A stretch of 64,000 nucleotides of DNA. Origin: Neoalteromonas arenosi (GTDB lineage: Bacteria > Pseudomonadota > Gammaproteobacteria > Enterobacterales > Alteromonadaceae). The position numbers were made by a program, and so were the translations under genes. The notes beneath the pieces are model-generated. The model made no database searches and was not told the origin of the DNA. It saw only the letters and a list, made by a program, of their open reading frames with translations. The stretch lies in contig NZ_JAUCBP010000006.1 in the NCBI RefSeq assembly GCF_030362855.1, positions 1 to 64,000 of the forward strand, given 5' to 3'. This document shows positions 45,612 through 55,492 of the stretch, one piece after another; position 1 is the stretch's first letter; every line of letters begins with the position of its first letter.

Positions 45612-48600
45612 ATGTTTAGTCTTTGGGTTGTGTCCGGCATTGTCGTGCTTTACTTGCTGGTATTGTTTGCGATTGCATTCTTCGCAGACCGCAAAAAGCA
45701 ACAGCACCAGCAGCACCCGTATATATATAGCCTTGCATTGGGTGTGCATTGTACGTCTTGGGCTTTTTTTGGTACCACCACCCAAGCTGCGCAATACGGC
45801 TGGGCATTTATACCGACCTATTTGGGCATGATTATCGCTTTTGTGTTTGGCTTTGAGTTAATTCGCCGTATTGCACAATATTGCCAAACCCATCAGATAA
45901 GCTCATTGGCCGACTTTGTCGGTGCGCGTTACAACAGCCAATTTAGTATTGGTGCCTTGGTAACTCTGGTCTGTTTTATTGGTGTCATTCCCTATATCGC
46001 CCTGCAGCTTGATGCGATAACCCTATCATTTAACTTGATCGCTTCTGATAACGTTGCAAACACCTCTACCGTCGGTATTTACGTTGCTGGTCTAATGGCT
46101 TTATTCGCAATCTTGTTTGGGACGCGGACACTAAGTCTTACCGAGAAGCATCCCGGCTTAATGACGACCATTGCGTTCGAATCAATCATTAAATTGGTCG
46201 GTATCCTGATAGTCGGATTTTACACCTGTTATATATTGTTCGACGGTCCTTTGGATATCTTTGTGCAAGCGGCTCAGAACGCCGAGGCACGTCAAACTCT
46301 GACCAGCGAAAGTGCCACGTGGGTATACGTATGCCATACATTATTGGGAATTTGCGCAGCGTTTTGTCTGCCGCGGCAATTCCATATCAACTTCGTCGAA
46401 AACAACGGTGAAGATGAGCTGCGAACCGCTCGTTGGTTGTTTCCAACCTACTTGGTGCTGATGAGTCTGTTTATTTTACCCATCGCTTTGGCGGGTGACA
46501 TCGTACTCGACAGTGCCACCTACTCCACAGATAGTTATATTCTGGCTATCCCCATCGAACAAGAGCAAGCCTTTGTCGCTATTACTGCGTTTATTGGCGG
46601 TCTAGGCGCCGCCACCAGCATGGTTATTGTCGCTACGCTTGCACTGGGGATAATGATCGCTAATAACCTCGTCACACCGCTGTGGTTGCGCTTGGCCCTA
46701 AATAAACAGCAAAACAGACCATTGCGTACTCAGCAAGTATTAACGATCCGGCGGTTAACCGTGATCATAGTGTTGGCCGTAGCTTATTGGTATCACGTAA
46801 ACATTAGTCAAACCGCCCCCTTAGTACAAAGTGGCACAGTCGCCATGGCCCTGCTTGCACAAGTAACTCCGGCGATACTGATGCCGTTCTTTTGGGCGCG
46901 TAGCAATGCGTTGGCGGCTTGGCTAGGCATTATAACCGGGAGCGTGTGTTGGGCGGTGCTCATCCTGTGGCCAAGTATTACCGCGAGCTATTACTTCGAT
47001 CCAGTGCCCAGCGATGCTGAATTAGCGAGCGCATTCATTATGAGTTTGTGCGCCAATGTTTTAGTGCACGTCATTATTACATGGTTGAGTAAACCGCGTG
47101 AGACGGCTAATCAGAACAGCGAAAGCCAGCCTCATTTGATGATTTACATGCGCGATTTAGATGCGCTGTTAAGACGCATATTGCCCGCGCATGAAGTTCA
47201 AGATTTATTAGCAACCACTGCAGAATCTCCAAAAGCTATTGCCAGCGCGCCCATGTTGAGTCATTGCGAGCGGCGTTTAGCCTCACAAGTGGGGATTGCC
47301 GGGGCGCGTATTTTACTGTCCACTATAGCGCATGGCCGCGGATCCAATATGCATGAATTGGTTGACTTGGCCGAACGCGCCTCGCAAACGCTGCAATTTA
47401 ATCACGAAGTTCTGAAGTCTTCGGTGCAACATATCCAACAAGGGATCAGTGTTCTAGATAGCAATTTAACCATGTTAGCGTGGAACGAACGTTATCTGCA
47501 GTTATTTGACTATCCAGAGGGTTTCATTAATGTCGGGATGCCCATCGAAGAGGTGTTGCGTGCTAATGCCAAACGCGGATTATTTGGCCAGCAAGCCGAC
47601 ATAGAACAGGAAATTGCCAAGCGAATCGATCACATGCGTACTGGACGTGAATACAAATATGTACGCCGGCAAAGCGATAAACGCACAATAGAGATTAACG
47701 GCCGACCGTTACCCGGCGGAGGCTATGTTACGACTTATGCAGATATCAGTGAGTACATTCAAATTCAGGAGCAATTAAGTGCAGCCAAAGCACAACTAGA
47801 AGAACGCGTTTATGAACGCACTCAGCAATTAGAAATCGCCAAATTGGAAGCCGATGCAGCTAATGTGAGTAAAACCAAGTTCTTGGCGGCTGCAGGGCAT
47901 GATTTAATGCAGCCTTTGAATGCAGCAGTGCTTTACTCAGCCATGTTAAATCAACTAACAGCATCGAGTAACACTTCGCAGCAAATGCAGGACATTAGTG
48001 AGGGTATTCAACAATCCCTCAACAGCGCCGAATCTTTACTTAACAGCTTGCTCGATATCACCAAACTCGACTCGGGTGTACTACAAACGCATATCACGCG
48101 CTTTCCAATCAATGACTTGTTTGCCAGTTTAGCAAAAGAATTTCAGGTCATTGCCGCCCAGAAATCGGTTTCGTTGCGCTTTGTAGTGAGTCACTACGTC
48201 GTCGAGTCAGACAAAAAACTATTGCGCAGAATATTGCAAAACCTGATTTCTAATGCGATTCGATATACGCGCACTGATGTGCCAGCTAAAGTTATTATTG
48301 GGGCTAAACGCAGACCTGGACAACAGCTGCAGTTGATTGTCGCTGACAATGGTATTGGCATAGCTGACGAACAAAAAGCCGCAATATTTGATGAGTTCCA
48401 TAGGGTCCACCCTGAACATCAAGCCGCGGGTTTAGGTCTTGGACTGACGATTGTCGAGCGTATGTCCTCTTTGCTGGGCCACAAAGTATCGCTGCGCTCT
48501 AAACGCCATCAAGGCAGTCTGTTCGCCGTTTCAGTTCCCTATAGTGTGAGTAAAACTGACGCACCTCAAAAGGGACAATTGTTACCGGCACAGCAAGATT

Positions 48601-48986
48601 CCGCTTCTGAGCAATTCCTCGCCGATTCACACGTAGTATTGATTGAAAATGAACATCAAATACAAACAGCTGTTACCGCTCTATTGCGACAATGGGGCGC
48701 TACGGTGACAGTGGCAGATTCACAACAACAGCTGTTGAGCAACGTTCCAACTGCCCCTGACTTAGTCATTGTTGATTATCACTTGAATGGCGGAGAAACC
48801 GGTATTGATGCTGTGACTCAAGGGTTTAGTCAGTGGGGTAAAAAGGTGCCAGGCATACTCACAACGGCAAATCGCGATGATTCAGTAAAAGATGAAGCGC
48901 TTACGATCGGTTTGGATTTTTTACCCAAACCAGTAAAACCGGTGGCACTAAAACGCGCATTACGCCGTTGTTTGACAACAACCTAA
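45612..48986 (+). CDS. crbS: CrbS-like hybrid histidine kinase with N-terminal symporter domain
   Basis: This 1124-residue protein has a sodium/solute symporter (SSS) domain with about 13 helices (residues 1-490), a linker, a PAS-like domain at about 610-710, a coiled coil, HisKA with His763 (FLAAAGHDLMQPLN), HATPase (NLISNAIRYTR, DNGIGI, GLGLGLTIV) and a receiver domain with Asp1055 (VIVDYHLNGG). This order matches CrbS, which with CrbR controls acetyl-CoA synthetase and acetate use in Vibrio and Pseudomonas. A CrbR-like regulator gene lies 750 bases away on the other strand. The true ligand is not known. Confidence 0.87.
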   Translation: MFSLWVVSGIVVLYLLVLFAIAFFADRKKQQHQQHPYIYSLALGVHCTSWAFFGTTTQAAQYGWAFIPTYLGMIIAFVFGFELIRRIAQYCQTHQISSLADFVGARYNSQFSIGALVTLVCFIGVIPYIALQLDAITLSFNLIASDNVANTSTVGIYVAGLMALFAILFGTRTLSLTEKHPGLMTTIAFESIIKLVGILIVGFYTCYILFDGPLDIFVQAAQNAEARQTLTSESATWVYVCHTLLGICAAFCLPRQFHINFVENNGEDELRTARWLFPTYLVLMSLFILPIALAGDIVLDSATYSTDSYILAIPIEQEQAFVAITAFIGGLGAATSMVIVATLALGIMIANNLVTPLWLRLALNKQQNRPLRTQQVLTIRRLTVIIVLAVAYWYHVNISQTAPLVQSGTVAMALLAQVTPAILMPFFWARSNALAAWLGIITGSVCWAVLILWPSITASYYFDPVPSDAELASAFIMSLCANVLVHVIITWLSKPRETANQNSESQPHLMIYMRDLDALLRRILPAHEVQDLLATTAESPKAIASAPMLSHCERRLASQVGIAGARILLSTIAHGRGSNMHELVDLAERASQTLQFNHEVLKSSVQHIQQGISVLDSNLTMLAWNERYLQLFDYPEGFINVGMPIEEVLRANAKRGLFGQQADIEQEIAKRIDHMRTGREYKYVRRQSDKRTIEINGRPLPGGGYVTTYADISEYIQIQEQLSAAKAQLEERVYERTQQLEIAKLEADAANVSKTKFLAAAGHDLMQPLNAAVLYSAMLNQLTASSNTSQQMQDISEGIQQSLNSAESLLNSLLDITKLDSGVLQTHITRFPINDLFASLAKEFQVIAAQKSVSLRFVVSHYVVESDKKLLRRILQNLISNAIRYTRTDVPAKVIIGAKRRPGQQLQLIVADNGIGIADEQKAAIFDEFHRVHPEHQAAGLGLGLTIVERMSSLLGHKVSLRSKRHQGSLFAVSVPYSVSKTDAPQKGQLLPAQQDSASEQFLADSHVVLIENEHQIQTAVTALLRQWGATVTVADSQQQLLSNVPTAPDLVIVDYHLNGGETGIDAVTQGFSQWGKKVPGILTTANRDDSVKDEALTIGLDFLPKPVKPVALKRALRRCLTTT

Positions 48987-49005
48987 TGCGCTGCTCTGAA
49001 TTGAG

Positions 49006-49527
49006 TTATTGAACTTCGACAAGCTCAGAGACTGTGAATTTCGAAAAACGGCCATTTTCAATATCAGTCATTGCAACATCAGCAGTAACAAAACCGTAGT
49101 TATAATCGCCGCGAGTCAGCATTGGACGCTCGAAGGTTACAAACATCTGATTGTCTTCTTGCCAGCGGAAATACAGTTGCTGCCCTTGTTTAACTTCGAT
49201 TTCAGCGGCGTAAAACGCATCATCGCGATAGTCAAAGGGCGTCTCTTTGCTGTGTAAAGAGACTTTGTGTACACCCGGTTGCAACGGAACGACTGTCACT
49301 GAGCCTGTTGTAACTAAGTGAATGTCCTGACCATTGACGCGCATTAATGGCAACACTGACTCAGCAGTCACATCGTGATCACTGTATACAAACAGAGCGG
49401 TTTGTTGTTGATAATTAAGCACTTTGCCTAAGGTGTTATTATCGAATTCTGCTGTGGAGTTACAACCAGCGAGACCCAGTGCAAGCAAACTACAAAAAAC
49501 AATGGAAGTAAAATTGCGACGTTGCAT
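49006..49527 (-). CDS. Hypothetical lipoprotein
   Basis: This lipoprotein of 173 residues has a lipobox LGLAGC. Its mature domain is probably a beta-sandwich, with phrases like VVPLQPGVHKVSLHSKE, similar in character to small DUF2846/PEGA-type carbohydrate- or wall-associated lipoproteins. The ATG at 49527 has AAGGA six bases upstream, better than the start at 49533. It lies between crbS and crbR, and no role in signalling can be read from it. Confidence 0.75.
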   Translation of the reverse strand: MQRRNFTSIVFCSLLALGLAGCNSTAEFDNNTLGKVLNYQQQTALFVYSDHDVTAESVLPLMRVNGQDIHLVTTGSVTVVPLQPGVHKVSLHSKETPFDYRDDAFYAAEIEVKQGQQLYFRWQEDNQMFVTFERPMLTRGDYNYGFVTADVAMTDIENGRFSKFTVSELVEVQ

Positions 49528-49741
49528 AATCAATCCTTTTATCGTGGGAACATACCTTTAACGCAGATAAATTATGCGTTGACTATGAGTATGTCGCTGA
49601 CAGCTAGATTGTCAACGCCGTTCGTCACAGAGATTATTTTGTGAAGGTAACCGCCTACAGAAAGAACTCTGGCAGCAAAGTGCACTGACTGTCTGCCTTA
49701 CGCACATAAAGGCTAACGCCTAAATTTGCATGCTGTTAATT

Positions 49742-50389
49742 CTACAACTGTAAAGTTTGTTTAAACAGCACCCCAGCCTGGGTGCGATTAATAACCCCAA
49801 GCTTTTTCAATACCGCTGATACATGTTGCTTTACTGTCGATTCTGATATGCCCAAATCATAAGCAATTTGCTTATTTAAACGACCGTCAGCGAGCATTTT
49901 AAGCACATTGAATTGATGCGGTGTAAGCTGGCCTAAACGCTCTAAAAAATCGGACTCTTCAGCTGTTTGAGTCTCAGCGTCCAGCGAAATATGCGCCGGT
50001 AGCCAATTATCACCGTTGAGTATGGTTTTCACCGCTGTCACCATATCGTCTAACGACGTGGATTTGGGTATATATCCGCTGCTGCCAAGCGCGACGGCTT
50101 TTTTGATCACCGCAAGCTCTTCTTCAGCAGACACTATCACTACCAGAGTATTAGGAAATTCATTGCGAATTTGCGTCAGTCCCGTCAAACCGTGGTTACC
50201 GGGCATCGACAAATCTAAAAATACCAGCTCTATATCTGGGTTTTCGCGCAAGCACTGTTGTGCTGCGCTAAAATCTTCAGCTTCGAAGAGCTCACCACTG
50301 ACAACATCGGTTAACGCAGCACGCATTGCCGCTCGAAACAAAGGGTGATCATCAGCGATCAGCATATGAGTTTGTTCTGTAATCTGCAT
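49742..50389 (-). CDS. crbR: NarL/LuxR-family response regulator (CrbR-like)
   Basis: The receiver domain has phosphorylatable Asp59 (LVFLDLSMPG), paired acidic residues ADDH near the start and Lys in YIPKS. The C-terminal LuxR-type HTH is LTPHQFNVLKMLADG through SESTVKQHVSAVLKKLGV. Length (215) and domain order fit CrbR, partner of CrbS. It lies just past the terminator of the TonB-dependent receptor gene and on the same strand, so it needs its own promoter. The ATG at 50389 is preferred to the TTG at 50395. Confidence 0.87.
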   Translation of the reverse strand: MQITEQTHMLIADDHPLFRAAMRAALTDVVSGELFEAEDFSAAQQCLRENPDIELVFLDLSMPGNHGLTGLTQIRNEFPNTLVVIVSAEEELAVIKKAVALGSSGYIPKSTSLDDMVTAVKTILNGDNWLPAHISLDAETQTAEESDFLERLGQLTPHQFNVLKMLADGRLNKQIAYDLGISESTVKQHVSAVLKKLGVINRTQAGVLFKQTLQL

Positions 50390-50406
50390 GAGCAAAAGTC
50401 TATCAC

Positions 50407-50428
50407 AAAAAAGGCGGCCGAAGCCGCC
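50407..50428 (-). terminator. Terminator of the TonB-dependent receptor gene
   Basis: On the minus strand GGCGGC-TTCG-GCCGCC, a stable UUCG tetraloop hairpin, is followed by six T residues. It lies 28 bases after the receptor stop codon. Confidence 0.93.
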
Positions 50429-50456
50429 AAGGTACCCACAAGAAGACCGTAATTAC

Positions 50457-52763
50457 TTAAAAGCGATAACCAACCGTTAAGTGGATAGTCCGCGGATCGC
50501 CGTAATAGCCAATCAACGTTGTATCGCCGCCCAAACCTGCACCTAGGGTACCGTCATCGTTGCGGGTGACGAAGTCATAGCCACCGATAACATACTCTTC
50601 ATCAGTTAAGTTTTTGCCGTGTAGACTGGCATACCAATCACCTTCAACACTCTCCCAACTGACGCTTAAGTTAACCATGCCGTATGCGTCTTGTTGAATT
50701 AAGTCGCTGGTTTCAAAAATCAAGTAATCGTCACGACGATAGTAATTGGCGTTAAACACGAAATCACCAATGTCAGACTCTAATACATACGCAGCAGAGA
50801 AGTTATACGTAAGCTCAGGTGTGTTCGACAAACCAATCAGTGGTGGGATCGCATCGTTTCGCTTGATCTCAAAGTCGATATAACCGACTGACAAACCAAA
50901 CTGTAGATTGTCAGTTGCAACATAAGTAAAGTCCGCTTCAATGCCATCCGCAGCTGTTTCAGCGGCATTACGCAAACGCTGCAGCAATGCTGTAGGATCA
51001 TTGCTGTTGCCTTCAATACCAATGTATTGGCGGTCTTTGTGATCGTAAGTAAACACCGCAATATTGGCGCGTAAATTATCGCTCCAATCGCTCTTCATAC
51101 CAATCTCGATTGAGTCTACGATTTCTGGGTTTACGCCAGGCTCATTAATTGTTGCTCGCGGATTGAATGTGCCTGATTTAAAGCCCTGTGAGTAACTGGC
51201 ATAAAACATCACATCTTTACTCATCTGATATTCAACCCCCACGCGCGGGGTAAATCGCGACCAACTTTCAACCGCTGGGGCATCGAGAATGCCATCACCA
51301 TCGGTGTCGGTACCTAAAACTTGAGGAATGATATCTCCTGTAGGGCGCTCATAACCTGGGATCCAACCTGAATACGGGTAGACATTATCGAAAATTAAGC
51401 CATTGTTTACGAATGCTGATTTTTCTTCGTCGGTATAACGCGCACCGACCGACAACGAAAGTTGATCAGTTAGGTTGAAGTTGGCTTGGGAATATACCGC
51501 CCAGCTCTCACTATTGTTGCAACCAGTAACTTCGCGGGTTAAACCTGGAACCGCAAAGGCGACTCGTCCAAGGAAACCCAGAATCGCATCAAAGTTACCG
51601 CATGATTCACCATCGTAGAAATACAAGCCACTGACTAATGAGAAATCGCCACTACTGTAGTTTGCTTGTAACTCGTGGGTGGTATTGTCGTCATCGTACT
51701 CGGCTGGCACATCGAAAATATCCAGCGGTGTATTGTCAAAATCAATGTTTGTAGGCGAGTAACTCTCACGGGTTGAACCGATATACTTCAACTGTAAATT
51801 GTCGGAAAAGTCGTGACGGATCATCCAGCTAAACCCTTCTAACGTCACTTCATTGAACGTCGGCAAGCTAGTGTAAGAATCAAACACGCTATCGGGCACC
51901 GGAGCATCTGTTAACAAACTGGGAAGCAAGCGATAGCCGCCTTTGGCGTTTGAGGTGTCTTTGGTTTTATCCCAGTTAACGCGCACAAACCAATCGTCAG
52001 CTGGGTGGAACTCCATGGACAATCGCGCCGCCCACAAATCCTTGTTGTAGTTTTCCAAATCCTGATTTGGCAAAGCCGATATTAGATATTGGCCGAAGCC
52101 GTCGCGGCTCAGGTCAGCATAACCAAAACCGATGAAAAACTTATCTTCAATTACCGGGATTTGCCCCGTAACTTTGACATCTTTTTGCGAGTAGCTTCCG
52201 ATAGTACCTTGCACATTAAAGGTCATGTCACCGGTCATTTCTTTGGTGACGTACTTTACCGCACCACCAATGGTATTTTTACCGTACAAAGTCCCCTGTG
52301 GGCCACGCAGAATTTCAATTCTCTCGACATCAAGCAAATCTAAAACAGCACCTTGCGGACGTGCCAAATAAACATCATCAATATAAATACCTACACCAGG
52401 CTCATATCCCCAAAGAGGATCCTGTTGGCCTAAGCCCCGAATAAATGCTGTTAATGTCGAGTTAGTACCACGACTCGCTTGCAGCGTAGTATTGGGTGAG
52501 AATTGCTGTAGCTCTGTCAGTACCGAAATACCCTTTTGTTCGAGCTCTACCGCACCGATAGACGTAATCGCAACAGGTACTTCTTGCAGCGACTCGACAG
52601 TTTTCCGCGCTGTGACTTCGATGCGTTCTAGTTTGCCAGTGTCGGCTTCAGAACCGTCTGCTTGCTGCGCTAACGCACTGCCACTGGCGCTTAGTAAGGC
52701 AGCTGCAACAGCAGTTGCACACGCGCTTTGAGTGAAGCGTTGAGGGTAAAATTGTAATTGCAT
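50457..52763 (-). CDS. TonB-dependent outer-membrane receptor
   Basis: This 768-residue protein has a signal peptide (to ASGSALAQ), a plug domain (RIEVTARKTVESLQEVPVAITSI, then FIRGLGQQDPLWGYEPGVGIYIDDVYLARPQG and RIEILRGPQGTLYGKNTIGGAV) and a 22-strand barrel ending in HLTVGYRF. It is of the type found in Alteromonadales and Sphingomonads. It is divergent from the GntP/PHB gene set across a 192-base interval, so it probably takes up the oligomers released by the depolymerase; that is inference from position. Confidence 0.93.
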   Translation of the reverse strand: MQLQFYPQRFTQSACATAVAAALLSASGSALAQQADGSEADTGKLERIEVTARKTVESLQEVPVAITSIGAVELEQKGISVLTELQQFSPNTTLQASRGTNSTLTAFIRGLGQQDPLWGYEPGVGIYIDDVYLARPQGAVLDLLDVERIEILRGPQGTLYGKNTIGGAVKYVTKEMTGDMTFNVQGTIGSYSQKDVKVTGQIPVIEDKFFIGFGYADLSRDGFGQYLISALPNQDLENYNKDLWAARLSMEFHPADDWFVRVNWDKTKDTSNAKGGYRLLPSLLTDAPVPDSVFDSYTSLPTFNEVTLEGFSWMIRHDFSDNLQLKYIGSTRESYSPTNIDFDNTPLDIFDVPAEYDDDNTTHELQANYSSGDFSLVSGLYFYDGESCGNFDAILGFLGRVAFAVPGLTREVTGCNNSESWAVYSQANFNLTDQLSLSVGARYTDEEKSAFVNNGLIFDNVYPYSGWIPGYERPTGDIIPQVLGTDTDGDGILDAPAVESWSRFTPRVGVEYQMSKDVMFYASYSQGFKSGTFNPRATINEPGVNPEIVDSIEIGMKSDWSDNLRANIAVFTYDHKDRQYIGIEGNSNDPTALLQRLRNAAETAADGIEADFTYVATDNLQFGLSVGYIDFEIKRNDAIPPLIGLSNTPELTYNFSAAYVLESDIGDFVFNANYYRRDDYLIFETSDLIQQDAYGMVNLSVSWESVEGDWYASLHGKNLTDEEYVIGGYDFVTRNDDGTLGAGLGGDTTLIGYYGDPRTIHLTVGYRF

Positions 52764-52955
52764 AGTGTTGTCCCTTAGGGTTTCCTGTAATTGTTGTAAT
52801 GCGTCTATCAGGGCTACGGTCTGTTGTTAAATCTATGTGAAAATATCGTTAAGGTATGTAGTACGATGGTACTATGGGCAAACTAATCAAAATTTCTCAC
52901 TATAGCCACTGTTTTCAAGAGGCTGCGGTCACAGTACTCAATTAGGAAACGCATT

Positions 52956-54251
52956 ATGCTCAGTTTGATCGGTCTTGTTGGAGGCCTTGGACTACTTATA
53001 TTTTTAACTATTCGCGGCATGAATCTGTTCATAGCTGCTCCGTTGTGCGCGTTGATCGTGGCGCTCACCAGCGGCTTGCCGATCTTTATCGGGGATGGAA
53101 ACTTTGTTACTACTTACATGCAAGGTTTTACCGGCTTTATCGCGTCGTGGTTTTTCATGTTTTTGCTCGGTGCATTATTCGGCAAGTTCATGGAAGATAC
53201 AGGTGCCGCAGACGCGGTGGCTAAGTGGATTGTTGACAAACTAGGCTTTCATCGCGCCGTACTGGCAGTAGTTTTGGCGTGTGCAATTTTGACCTACGGT
53301 GGCGTAAGCGTATTTATCGTAGCATTTTCGGTATATCCGATGGCATTGAGTTTATTCAAAGACGCCAACTTACCCCGGCGATTTATCCCCGCCACCATGG
53401 CATTTGGCTCGGTGACCTTTACGATGACCTCAGCAGGCTCACCTGAAATCCAAAACTGGATCCCAATCAAATACTTGGGTACCAGCCCATTTGCCGCGTG
53501 GGAGGTCAGTTTCGTTGTCGCGGTGTTTATGGCGTTGTTCGGCTATTGGTGGCTGAAAAAGATGATTGGCAAAGCGGTTGATAACGGCGAAAAATTTGAA
53601 GTTCGCAGCAGCGACCCAGAAATTCCCGTACGCGATTACCCTCACCCGATGACAGGAATAATTCCTTTGATAGTGGTGCTGATCTTATCTTTTACTCTGC
53701 ACGAAGCATTAGCTCAATTAGCATTGATTGTAGCCCTTGGGGGTGGTGTGTTGACGCTAATGGCGATCAATTTCCAACATTTTCACAATTTACCACAGGC
53801 GGTAAACTTAGGCACCACCGGGGCATTGTTGGCGATCGGTAACACCGCCGCTGTCGTTGGCTTTGGCTCGATTGCCAAAGCGACCGCAGCGTTTCAAACG
53901 ACCGTAGAAGTGATGACCCAAATTCCTGGCAATGAGCTGATCGGCGCCGCAATTGCAGTGAGTGTCATCGCAGGTTTGACCGGTTCTGCATCCGGTGGAC
54001 AAGCCATTGCTTTGCCATTGGTTGGCCCACATTATCTCGACCAGGGTGTAGACCCAGAGGAGTTGCATCGCATCGTTTCCATTTCATCCGGTGCATTGGA
54101 TTCGCTGCCACACAATGGTTACGTCGTTACCACTATTCGCGCCATTTGTGGTGAAACTCACCAAGCCGCCTATTGGCCTTTGGCTGCATTGACCGTTGTT
54201 GTGCCGTTGATCGGCTTAGTGATGGCCATCGGCCTATTTAGTATTTTCTAG
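52956..54251 (+). CDS. GntP-family permease
   Basis: This inner-membrane transporter of 431 residues has about 12 helices. LGALFGKFMEDTGAADAVAKWIV, SVFIVAFSVYPMALSLFKDANLPRR and ALPLVGPHYLDQGVDPEELHRIVSISSGALDSLPHNG are typical of the GntP family (gluconate, 3-hydroxybutyrate, other small acids). Because a PHB depolymerase and a 3-hydroxybutyrate dehydrogenase follow, 3-hydroxybutyrate is the likely substrate. It is first of four plus-strand genes, with small gaps (12 bases, then 41 and 13). Confidence 0.9.
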   Translation: MLSLIGLVGGLGLLIFLTIRGMNLFIAAPLCALIVALTSGLPIFIGDGNFVTTYMQGFTGFIASWFFMFLLGALFGKFMEDTGAADAVAKWIVDKLGFHRAVLAVVLACAILTYGGVSVFIVAFSVYPMALSLFKDANLPRRFIPATMAFGSVTFTMTSAGSPEIQNWIPIKYLGTSPFAAWEVSFVVAVFMALFGYWWLKKMIGKAVDNGEKFEVRSSDPEIPVRDYPHPMTGIIPLIVVLILSFTLHEALAQLALIVALGGGVLTLMAINFQHFHNLPQAVNLGTTGALLAIGNTAAVVGFGSIAKATAAFQTTVEVMTQIPGNELIGAAIAVSVIAGLTGSASGGQAIALPLVGPHYLDQGVDPEELHRIVSISSGALDSLPHNGYVVTTIRAICGETHQAAYWPLAALTVVVPLIGLVMAIGLFSIF

Positions 54252-54263
54252 GATCTGTCAGCT

Positions 54264-55451
54264 ATGCAGCAACTGCTTTTAAAAACATTCATTATGCTTG
54301 TTGTTATCGCGCTGAGTATGCATGCGCAAGCGCAATCATTGTTGGTAGAAAAACAGCGATTTGAGATGCCCTCGTTTACATTTTTCAATGGTAAGACGAT
54401 ATCGAATGTCACTGTGGGCTGGGAAAGCTACGGCGAGCTCAATGCGGCTAAAGACAACGTCATTCTGATCACGCATTACTTTACGGGTAATTCTCACGCA
54501 GCCGGAAAGTATCATCCAGATGATCCGGCTCCGGGCTATTGGGATGCCATTATCGGACCGGGTAAAGCCATCGATACTGATCGCTTTTTCGTGATCAGCG
54601 TTGATTCCCTGGCCAATCTTGGTGTCCATGATCCAAAAGTGATTACCACGGGGCCGGCGTCAATCAACCCTACCACAGGCAAACCTTATGGCTTAGCTTT
54701 TCCTGTGATCACCATGCGCGATTTAGTCAATGTTCAAAAAGCGCTGTTGGAAAGCTTAGGTATCCAGCAATTATATGCCGTTGCAGGTCCGTCAATGGGC
54801 TCGATGCAAGCGATTGAATGGGCCAGTGCTTATCCTGCTTGGATACCTAGACTTATCTCCGTGATCGGTGCAGCGCACGCTGATGCTTGGACAACGACGT
54901 TTTTGGAGCGCTGGGCATTACCGATAAAAATCGACCCAAATTGGCAGAAAGGTGATTATTATGAAAGCCAACCTCCGTTAGCTGGACTCACCGCAGCGTT
55001 GATGTTTATTACCCAAGATGCCTTAACACCGGCGTACTTTAATCAGCAAGGTGAAACACTCAAACATCAATCTTTAGCACCTGATGTGCTCAACGATATC
55101 AATGCAGAGCACGTTATAACTGCTTGGCTGCGCAAGCGAGCTGAGGCTAGAGCCCAATCGATGGACGCCAATCACTTGCTTTATCTCGTTCGCGCGTGTC
55201 AGCTGTTTTTGACCGGTCAGGGACAAGATTTAGCCACTGGACTAGCTCGAATCCAAGCCAAAACCTTATTTATACCCGCTACTGACGACCTGTTGCTTAT
55301 GCCGTATCACGCTAGAGAAGCACATCAATCACTTGTAGCCAATCAAAGCGATAGTCAATACGTTGAGCTACAGGGTGACTTGGGACATTTAGAAGGGGTC
55401 ATCGGTATCGCTAAACACGCCGAAACAATCCGTCAATTTTTACAAGATTGA
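54264..55451 (+). CDS. MetX-like alpha/beta hydrolase, exported
   Basis: This 395-residue protein has a signal peptide (FIMLVVIALSMHAQAQ) and an alpha/beta-hydrolase domain related to homoserine O-acetyltransferase. The nucleophile is Ser177 in AGPSMGSMQ, with the Asp in PATDDLLL and the His in GDLGHLEG. The SYGELN and THYFTGNSHAAG segments also fit the MetX family. The signal peptide argues against a methionine-synthesis role. Its place between a permease and a PHB depolymerase suggests hydrolysis of oligomeric hydroxyacid esters in the periplasm. Confidence 0.8.
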   Translation: MQQLLLKTFIMLVVIALSMHAQAQSLLVEKQRFEMPSFTFFNGKTISNVTVGWESYGELNAAKDNVILITHYFTGNSHAAGKYHPDDPAPGYWDAIIGPGKAIDTDRFFVISVDSLANLGVHDPKVITTGPASINPTTGKPYGLAFPVITMRDLVNVQKALLESLGIQQLYAVAGPSMGSMQAIEWASAYPAWIPRLISVIGAAHADAWTTTFLERWALPIKIDPNWQKGDYYESQPPLAGLTAALMFITQDALTPAYFNQQGETLKHQSLAPDVLNDINAEHVITAWLRKRAEARAQSMDANHLLYLVRACQLFLTGQGQDLATGLARIQAKTLFIPATDDLLLMPYHAREAHQSLVANQSDSQYVELQGDLGHLEGVIGIAKHAETIRQFLQD

Positions 55452-55492
55452 GCCTTCAGTCAGGTAAACCGTTTCAATAAAGGAATAGCATC

